Assembly (NCBI GenBank): GCA_937927265.1
Contig: CALBCO010000143.1
Coordinates: 1-15,930, forward strand
Direction of reading: 5' to 3'
From: an uncultured Verrucomicrobiae bacterium
GTDB lineage: Bacteria > Verrucomicrobiota > Verrucomicrobiia > Palsa-1439
Length of the DNA: 15,930 bases
Below the pieces are notes generated by a model. The model had not been told where the DNA came from. It made no database searches and saw nothing but the letters and a program-made list of their open reading frames with translations. Of this stretch, positions 6,894 through 12,345 are shown in pieces (the first letter of the stretch is position 1; the number at the start of each line of letters is the position of its first letter). The translations under genes were made by a program, and so were the position numbers.

Positions 6894-7509
6894 CGCGATT
6901 GTATTGCGGAGCCAGCCGGTCACCGAATCGAGCTTGCTGGTGACGTGGTTTACCCGCGAGTTTGGCAAACTCAAGACCTTGGCCAAAGGCGCGCGCCGGC
7001 CCAAAAGCCCGATGCGAGGCAAGATTGATCTGTTCTACCGCGACGAGATTGTGTTTCTCTGCAGTCGGCGGAGCAATTTGCATTTGCTGCACGAGTGCTT
7101 TCTCGAAAACCCGCACGCCCGGTTGCGGGTGAGTGTCCCCCTCCTTACCGCGGCTTCCTATGTGTGTGAACTGGTCGAGGTCGCCACCGGGTGGGAGGAC
7201 CCTCAGCCCACAGTGTTTGACACGTTGGCGGAGACGTTGGACGCCTTGGAAGCGGAGGCGCAGCCGGTCGTGTTGCTCTGGTTTGAATTGCGATTGTTGC
7301 GAATGATTGGTTGGTCGCCGCCATGGCGAAAAGCGGCCGGCACGGCCAGCGAGAAAATGCTGGGGTCGTTGAGTGACACCAGCCTGCCGGGTGCGCGGCG
7401 GGTTCAGTTGAGTCAAACTCAATCAGCAGAGGCTCGTCGGGTGTTATGGCAGTTTTGGGATGAGCAGATCGGCAAGGCGCCGCGGTCGCGCGCGTTGCTG
7501 GGCCGGTAG
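6874..7509 (+). CDS. recO: DNA repair protein RecO
   Basis: This 211-residue protein has the RecO N-terminal OB fold (ADAIVLRSQPVTESSLLVTW, then GKLKTLAKGARRPKSPMRG at 31-49) and a helical C-terminal domain (WFELRLLRMIGWSPP). RecO works with RecR and RecF to load RecA on SSB-coated single-stranded DNA and anneals complementary strands. It is shorter than the usual 230-250 residues and lacks the four-cysteine zinc motif found in many RecO proteins; the only Cys residues (near 63, 75, 104) are not spaced as a zinc knuckle. ATG 6874 overlaps the DUF502 gene by 20 bp. It is last in the operon and ends one base before the yebC relic on the opposite strand. Confidence 0.88.
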   Translation: METERADAIVLRSQPVTESSLLVTWFTREFGKLKTLAKGARRPKSPMRGKIDLFYRDEIVFLCSRRSNLHLLHECFLENPHARLRVSVPLLTAASYVCELVEVATGWEDPQPTVFDTLAETLDALEAEAQPVVLLWFELRLLRMIGWSPPWRKAAGTASEKMLGSLSDTSLPGARRVQLSQTQSAEARRVLWQFWDEQIGKAPRSRALLGR

Positions 7510-7510
7510 G

Positions 7511-8029
7511 TCACTGCATTGCGGCGTAAACGCGATGCACGTTGTTGGTTGTCGGTCCGACATTTTGTGCCCCAGCCTCAATGGCGGCCGTTTCCAAGTT
7601 CTGTGCGGCGTTGGGGGGGGCCTCGACGACGTCGACGTGGTCGAACTTCCAGGTCACACTGCCGATTGCGTCGAGATGGCCGTCGTTGAACAACACCCGG
7701 ATCTCCGCCTCTGTCCGGCTGCGATTGTCGGTCAGGCATTCGACGATCACGGGCACCTAGGGCCGGGCCGAAGCCTTCGTAGGTGATGAGATCGTAGTGG
7801 ACGATGTCGTTGGTGAGGCATGCGCCTTTCTTGATGCGCACTCGATGGTGTCGCGCGGCGGCGATTGTTTCTTGGCGGTCTCGATGGCGGTAAAGACACG
7901 GGCGTTGAGGTCGGGAGTGTTTCCGCCCATTTGGGCGGTGACTTGGATTTCTTTGACGAGTTTGCCGAAGAGTTAGCCGCGTTTCAGCGCGGTGATCGCG
8001 CGACCTTCCTGTTTCCATGGAGCCCCCAT
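7511..8029 (-). pseudogene. decayed YebC/PmpR-family transcriptional regulator gene
   Basis: Three minus-strand frames together spell a YebC-type protein. From ATG 8029 comes MGAPWKQ to ALKRG, then an in-frame TAA at 7973-7975. The same frame continues LFGKLVKEIQVTAQMGGNTP and KKQSPPRDTIE. A one-base loss after PRDTIE moves the reading to KKGACLTNDIVHYDLITYEG. A further indel moves it to VPVIVECLTDNRSRTEAEIR, then GSVTWKFDHVDVVEA and AAIEAGAQNV, and a stop at 7511. These blocks follow YebC order (KLxKEI, PRDxIERAIKKG, YEGFGPxxVPVxVECLTDNRxR, GSVAWxF, EAGA). The C-terminal third of the family is missing. At least one stop, two frameshifts and a 3' truncation make this a pseudogene. It lies tail-to-tail with recO. 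Confidence 0.85.
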
Positions 8030-8157
8030 GCGGGAACTCCTATCAGCCGGGCCAATCTCTCTTGTAATGAAGGGTTGTCCCCTGAAGACTGTGGAGATCG
8101 GTTGCGGCGTACAACTCGTTTTATGTCTGGTATGAGGCGCGCTTAGTCGGGGGTGAG

Positions 8158-8177
8158 TCAGATGACTACCCATCTGA
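8158..8177. promoter_or_regulatory. 7-bp inverted repeat in the leader of the coiled-coil gene
   Basis: TCAGATG (8158-8164) and CATCTGA (8171-8177) are perfectly complementary with a 6-nt spacer. The element ends 6 nt before the GAGG ribosome binding site (8184-8187) of the gene starting at 8193. It may be an operator or an mRNA hairpin affecting translation; nothing shows which. Confidence 0.4.
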
Positions 8178-8192
8178 ACAAACGAGGTTCAC

Positions 8193-11100
8193 ATGAAGAA
8201 TGACAACATAGTCGGTTCGTCGGCTCCCGCCCAGGCGCCCAGCGCTGCCGTGATGAGGTTTGCGCCGTTCCAGTGGTTGAAGAGCAAGCAGATTTCATAT
8301 TTTGCCATCCCGCTGATCGTTGGGGCGACGATTGCGGAAATTTTTATTTTGGTGACCGGATGGCGGTACCAGCAACGCGCCTGCTTGCCGCCCGGCATGG
8401 GCGTGACGTTCTTGGGGATCGGCCCGATTGGCGCAACAATTTTGGCGGTCGAACTGCTCAAGTTGCCGTTGGCGATTTGGACGGCGGCGCGGACCGGCTG
8501 GAAGAAGGCATTCATGTTGGTCGTCGGCTTGCCGATGATTTGCTTGTTGACCTTCCAGTTGGTCAAGGACATGGCGGTGTACGAAATGGAGGTGGCGATG
8601 AAGCCGGCCACGGAGATGTTGGAGAAAGCTGCCGCCGAGGAGAACAAAATTGTCCAACTCAAAAATGATTTGACCGGGATTGAAGAGAAGAAGGCCGAAA
8701 TCAACCGCGCGCGGGCTGAGCTGGAAGCGCGCCGGGCCAAAGCAAAAGCCGATTTGGAGGAATCGCTCAAACATCTCGGTGAGTCCCGAGAAGATGCCAT
8801 CGCGCTCACCGACTATCAGAAGAAGGAATTGGCCGAGGTTGAACTGCGGCAGGCGGCCATCATTAAACAGTTTGATGCGGATACTGATAAGCTGAACAAA
8901 GCGATCGCCGAGTTGCGCGCACAACGCGAAATCGAAGTCGTGCGCGCCGCCCAATGGAAAGCCGAGGAGGCGCGACTGGAGAATGAATACCAAAAGCGGC
9001 TGGCGGAGTACACCAATCAGAAGACCGCCTACTTGAAAGCCCAAGCCGAGTATGAGAGCGCCCCGCCGCTCAAGCGCCTGCTCATGCGTTTGCCCGCCGA
9101 TCCCGGCGTGCCTCCCGTCCGCGAAACCAACACGATTCTTAAGCCGGTGGAGATCGCGGAACTGGATGCCCAGATCAAAGCCAAGGATGTGGAGCTGGCC
9201 GAGCTGAACAAGAAGCGTCGCGAGCGTGTCGCGCAGGTGGATGCGGATGCCCGGCGGTTGCGTGAAGAGTTTGACCGCCGTTCCACCACCCGGCGCGCGG
9301 AGGTGGACCAACAACGCGAGCAGCTACTGGCCGCGCACGCGGCGACCCTTGCGCAATTGGCCACCGAAGAAAAGCAACTGAACCAGGAGTATTTGGCTGC
9401 CGTCCAACGGGTGGATGGCATCCGCAATCAAATTGACGCCACCCAAGCGGTCGCCGACCGCCTCTACGAAGCCCGCGAAAAGGCGATTCAAAACACCCAA
9501 GTGCACCGCATCGCCACGACCGTGGAAATCATTCGCGGTTTGCTGATGGGGCAGCGGCCGGTTTCCATCACGGCCACTGCCAAGCAACGTGGCGACTTGT
9601 ACACCGACCAAATTAGCATGGTTCGCGTCTGGGTTTATCCTGTGCTGGCGTTTGTCGTGGCTTTCCTGCCCGCATTGATGGTTGAGATTGGGTTCTCCAC
9701 GCTTTTCCAACCCGAAAAACAACGTCCGCCTCATCGGCTGGGCTTTTTGGGCCGGCGCATGCACGCGCTTTACCAGCGAGCTGGACGGCTGAAGATTCTG
9801 CGCGCCGAACGTCTGGCCAAGGAGGCGACTGCGGCCATCGCCCAACGCGACAAAGCATGGGCTGCCACCAAAGCCGACTTGGAAAAACGGCTGGCGGACG
9901 CTGACGCCGAGTTGCGCGCCGCCCGGGCCGCCACCGAGGCTGCCGTCGCCCAACAGCAAGAACTGTTGCAGAAAAAAGAGGACGCTTGGGTGGCGAAGTA
10001 CACCGAACTGGCCGATTCCCTCAACCGCGCCGTCGCGGAAAAAGACGCGCTGCGGGATTTCCAAAAGGCGGAAATTGAACGGCAAATCCAACAGCGCCAA
10101 AAAGCTTGGTCAGACCGCATCACGCAACTGCGACAGGAATTGGACGAGCAACGCGCCGCAAGCGAAGCCGAGCGAGCGGCCCTGATGACTGAACATCACC
10201 AAAAACTCAAGGCCGTGACCGAAGCGGCCCAAGCACAGGTCAGCCAGGCGCGCCGGCAACTGGCTGAGGCAGAATTGAAGGCGGTCGAGAAAGTCACCCA
10301 GTTGATGTATGACCGGCAAGAGGCCCTGCAGGCCCGAGATGCAGCCGAGGCGGCCCTCCGGCGGCAGACTGCCGCCGTGGCCCAGCAGGTGGCGCAGGCC
10401 AAGGAAGACACCGCCCGCGAGTTTGAAAAAGTGTTGCGGCAGGAAAAACTGCGCGCCGACCGGCTCCAGGCGGAGCACGAGGAGGCTCTCCGTCAGCGCG
10501 AGGAAGAATTGGCGCTCCGCTTCAAACAGCGCGAACAGGAATTGACGGCTGCGTTCGACGCGCGGCTCATGGAAGAACGCGCCCAAGCTGAACAGGCGGC
10601 GCGCCGTCGGGAAGCCGACTTGGAGCAACAGGCCGAAGCCCGCGTGCGGGAATTGAACGCGCGATGGCAACTTGAGTTGCAGCAACAACAAGAAGCGGCC
10701 GAGCGCCACCTCAAACAGCGCGAACAACAATGGCAGGCGCAAAGCGACCTCCGCCTCCGCGACGCCCAGAAACAAGCCGAGCAGGAATTGCGTCGACGCG
10801 AGCTGGAATGGGAGCGGCAGCTCGACAACCACGCTCGCGAAGCCCAATCGCAGTTCCGTCAGGAATTGCAGCAGAAAGAAATCGCCTTCCAGACGCAGTT
10901 GCAACAACGCGAACAAGAATGGCAGGCGGAGGCCACCGCGCGCGAATCAGAACGCCAGCGCCAACTCGCCGATGCGTTACGCGCGCGCGACCAAGAGTGG
11001 GAACGCCAACTCGCCGCGCGCGTCCGGGGGGTGGAGAGCCGGTTGATGCAGGAAATGCAGCAACGGGAAGAACAGTTGCAAACCCAGTTCCACCAGCGGG

Positions 11101-11690
11101 AGCAGCAACTCCGAGCCGAAGCCGAAGCCCGGCAGACTGAGCTGAAAGCGCAAGGGGAGAAAACCCTGCGCGACCGCGAACAGGAATGGGAGCAAAAGGC
11201 AGCCGCCCGCACCAAAGAGCTCGAAGCGCGGTTCTCCATCGAGCGCAAGCAGCGCGAGGAGTTGTTCCAAGCCCAATTGCGCCAGCACACCGCAGAATGG
11301 CAAAAGAGGTTGGAGACCGCCCGCGCTGAATGGCAGACCCAGAGCGAGCAAGACCGGCGCCGCCAAGAACAGGAAGCAACGGCAGCCCGTGAAGGCGCGC
11401 TCCGTGAACTGGAGACACGGTTGCGCGGCGAGTTGCAGGCGCAATACGAGGCCGCACAAGCGCAGGCCAAGAAACGCGAGCAAGATCTTACGGCCCAGTT
11501 GCTGGCCGCCACGGAAGCCCAACGCGCCGCCGAACAAGAGCGCGACAAAGCACGGCATTATGCCGCCGGAATCGCCCGGCAAATCCGCGACATGAAGAGT
11601 AAACTGATCGAAGCGTCCGCATTGGTGATGCCGCCGAGCGACGGCACGAGCGGTGAGCCGGTGGATCTGGCCAACCTGATCGTCCGCTGA
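8193..11690 (+). CDS. giant membrane-anchored coiled-coil protein with 63-residue tandem repeats, unknown function
   Basis: This is a 1165-residue protein of no family I recognise. ATG 8193 has GAGG 5 nt upstream. Membrane segments lie at about 34-57, 71-97 and 105-125, and again at about 478-505. Coiled coil 1 (about 130-432) is broken by a Pro-rich hinge (PPLKRLLMRLPADPGVPP, 291-308). Coiled coil 2 (about 540-1140) is extremely rich in Gln, Glu, Arg and Ala, and residues 780-1094 (10530-11474) are five tandem 63-residue repeats. Positive charge (KSKQ before helix 1, RTGWKK between 2 and 3, RPPHRLGFLGRRMH after 4) suggests N-in, coiled coil 1 outside, coiled coil 2 in the cytoplasm. The tail is globular or unstructured (ALVMPPSDGTSGEPVDLANL). 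The architecture resembles DUF4407-type proteins, but I see no sequence match. A structural or scaffold role is an inference. It appears monocistronic, ending in a hairpin. Confidence 0.9.
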   Translation: MKNDNIVGSSAPAQAPSAAVMRFAPFQWLKSKQISYFAIPLIVGATIAEIFILVTGWRYQQRACLPPGMGVTFLGIGPIGATILAVELLKLPLAIWTAARTGWKKAFMLVVGLPMICLLTFQLVKDMAVYEMEVAMKPATEMLEKAAAEENKIVQLKNDLTGIEEKKAEINRARAELEARRAKAKADLEESLKHLGESREDAIALTDYQKKELAEVELRQAAIIKQFDADTDKLNKAIAELRAQREIEVVRAAQWKAEEARLENEYQKRLAEYTNQKTAYLKAQAEYESAPPLKRLLMRLPADPGVPPVRETNTILKPVEIAELDAQIKAKDVELAELNKKRRERVAQVDADARRLREEFDRRSTTRRAEVDQQREQLLAAHAATLAQLATEEKQLNQEYLAAVQRVDGIRNQIDATQAVADRLYEAREKAIQNTQVHRIATTVEIIRGLLMGQRPVSITATAKQRGDLYTDQISMVRVWVYPVLAFVVAFLPALMVEIGFSTLFQPEKQRPPHRLGFLGRRMHALYQRAGRLKILRAERLAKEATAAIAQRDKAWAATKADLEKRLADADAELRAARAATEAAVAQQQELLQKKEDAWVAKYTELADSLNRAVAEKDALRDFQKAEIERQIQQRQKAWSDRITQLRQELDEQRAASEAERAALMTEHHQKLKAVTEAAQAQVSQARRQLAEAELKAVEKVTQLMYDRQEALQARDAAEAALRRQTAAVAQQVAQAKEDTAREFEKVLRQEKLRADRLQAEHEEALRQREEELALRFKQREQELTAAFDARLMEERAQAEQAARRREADLEQQAEARVRELNARWQLELQQQQEAAERHLKQREQQWQAQSDLRLRDAQKQAEQELRRRELEWERQLDNHAREAQSQFRQELQQKEIAFQTQLQQREQEWQAEATARESERQRQLADALRARDQEWERQLAARVRGVESRLMQEMQQREEQLQTQFHQREQQLRAEAEARQTELKAQGEKTLRDREQEWEQKAAARTKELEARFSIERKQREELFQAQLRQHTAEWQKRLETARAEWQTQSEQDRRRQEQEATAAREGALRELETRLRGELQAQYEAAQAQAKKREQDLTAQLLAATEAQRAAEQERDKARHYAAGIARQIRDMKSKLIEASALVMPPSDGTSGEPVDLANLIVR
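10530..11474 (+). repeat. five tandem 189-bp (63-residue) coding repeats
   Basis: Within the coiled-coil gene, units start at residues 780, 843, 906, 969 and 1032, and a sixth start (REQDL) appears at 1095. Shared columns are REQxW/L at unit positions 1-5, a second W/L at 31 preceded by acidic residues, R/K at 40, a large hydrophobic residue at 46, E at 49 with L/M usually at 50, and an aromatic/Leu/Ala at 57. In the middle units the REQEW codons are almost the same (CGCGAACAGGAATGG-like). The last unit (1032-1094) is the most diverged. The stretch before (717-779) matches only in its final 13 positions, suggesting an older copy. Confidence 0.85.
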
Positions 11691-11696
11691 CGCCAC

Positions 11697-11727
11697 GCCG
11701 TCCGCCCCCGCAGTCGGGGTGGACGGC
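11697..11727 (+). terminator. strong 12-bp hairpin after the coiled-coil gene
   Basis: GCCGTCCGCCCC (11697-11708) pairs with GGGGTGGACGGC (11716-11727) across a 7-nt loop, with one G-U wobble and no mismatch, starting 6 nt after the stop codon. It lacks a T tract (ACCCCGCC follows), so it may stop transcription inefficiently or mainly protect the mRNA 3' end. Position and strength make a terminator or 3'-stabilising hairpin the likely role. Confidence 0.5.
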
Positions 11728-11890
11728 ACCCCGCCGCGCGGCGGCGCGGCGAAATCCCGCGGGCGTGGCGGCAAATCTTCGGGAAGTCCGTCGTTGATCA
11801 GCGGGGACTTTCTCCAGTACGAAGCCGACCCAAGGGCTTCGCGCCACTCGAGAGGTTCACTGGGGGGGACAATCAGCCGTCTCGAAGAGT

Positions 11891-11988
11891 GTTGCTGCCG
11901 CACCGCACTCCAAGACGCTGGCGCGTCAGGCAGCCCCAAACCTCGCCGGTTGGCCAAACGGTTTTGGAGTGCGCCGCGCCTGCGGCGC
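11891..11988. repeat. palindromic intergenic repeat, copy 2
   Basis: The left arm GCACTCCAAGACGCTGGCGC (11905-11924) is 19/20 identical to the reverse complement of 1071-1090. The right arm contains GGTTTTGGAGTGCG (11960-11973), whose TTGGAGTGCG core pairs with CGCACTCCAA of the left arm. It is followed by a compact GCGCCGC/GCGGCGC hairpin (11971-11977 and 11982-11988). The flank before the left arm (TGCTGCCGC) also resembles copy 1 (TGCTGCAGC). Both copies are intergenic and similar in size, as expected for REP- or MITE-like elements. Confidence 0.5.
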
Positions 11989-12221
11989 TCTGGTGACAGC
12001 GGAGCACAAAAGACAAGCGACTGTAGATGGCGCGTGTTGGTGGCACGGGAACGTCGGGCGTGCAGTAATTGCGACGGTGGGTGTTCGTCAACCGGCCGTT
12101 CAGCCTTGTTGGCTCACGCGGGACAGGTTTTCGAGCCGGTCGCATTGCCCCCGTGTTGGTGCGGTTGAGCCTCGCCGGCAACTTGCCCTCTTGTTCTCAC
12201 GATTGGGGGCGGGAATAGGCT

Positions 12222-12250
12222 TTGACTTGGCGTTCGTTCCGTGGTCTAGT
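12222..12250 (+). promoter_or_regulatory. Sigma-70-like promoter for the radical SAM gene
   Basis: TTGACT (12222-12227, 5 of 6 consensus bases) and TCTAGT (12245-12250, 4 of 6) are separated by 17 nt. Initiation near 12257 would give a leader of about 89 nt, which carries the hairpin at 12296-12330. Confidence 0.45.
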
Positions 12251-12295
12251 GTGTGCGTACGGGTTCGCATCTCTCTCGGCCTAGTCAGGCTGGGA

Positions 12296-12330
12296 CCGCT
12301 GTGAAGGTTGTTCCCCGTCAAGAACAGCGG
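12296..12330 (+). promoter_or_regulatory. leader hairpin(s) upstream of the radical SAM start codon
   Basis: CCGCTGT (12296-12302) pairs with ACAGCGG (12324-12330). A second helix, TGTTC (12309-12313) with GAACA (12322-12326), uses three of the same bases, so the two compete. The structure ends 15 nt before ATG 12346, where no good Shine-Dalgarno is visible. A role in translation control is possible but unproven. Confidence 0.3.
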
Positions 12331-12345
12331 CCAAGAAAGAACACC

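Larger units (their letters stand above)
11691..12345. other. 655-nt gene-free region between the coiled-coil and radical SAM genes
   Basis: I find no credible coding sequence: the open frames here are Arg/Ser/Pro-rich and have no domain signatures or ribosome binding sites. The stretch holds a strong hairpin next to the coiled-coil stop (11697-11727), a 14-nt perfect palindrome CCGCCGCGCGGCGG (11731-11744), a palindromic repeat (11891-11988), a promoter (12222-12250) and a leader hairpin (12296-12330). I recognise nothing in 12000-12220, although its GC-rich, stop-poor texture resembles eroded repeat sequence. Confidence 0.6.

Noticed and set aside
8295..9314. Long minus-strand frames within the coiled-coil gene (also 10110-10916 and 10977-11957)
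   Set aside because: Leu/Phe/Gly-rich mirror translations of Gln/Glu/Arg coiled-coil codons; no start context or domain content.
11719..12168. 149-residue frame in the gene-free region
   Set aside because: Arg/Ser/Cys-rich composition, no ribosome binding site, and it spans the palindromic repeat; typical of noncoding GC-rich DNA.
12060..12180. tRNA-like fragment (TTCGAGC motif near 12127)
   Set aside because: The bases around the motif do not form a T stem, and no acceptor or anticodon arm can be found.
12283..12300. Possible B12 box (AGTCAGG followed by ACCGCT) before the cobalamin-type radical SAM gene
   Set aside because: Only part of the cobalamin riboswitch consensus fits, with extra bases inserted, and the leader of about 89 nt is too short for the full riboswitch fold.
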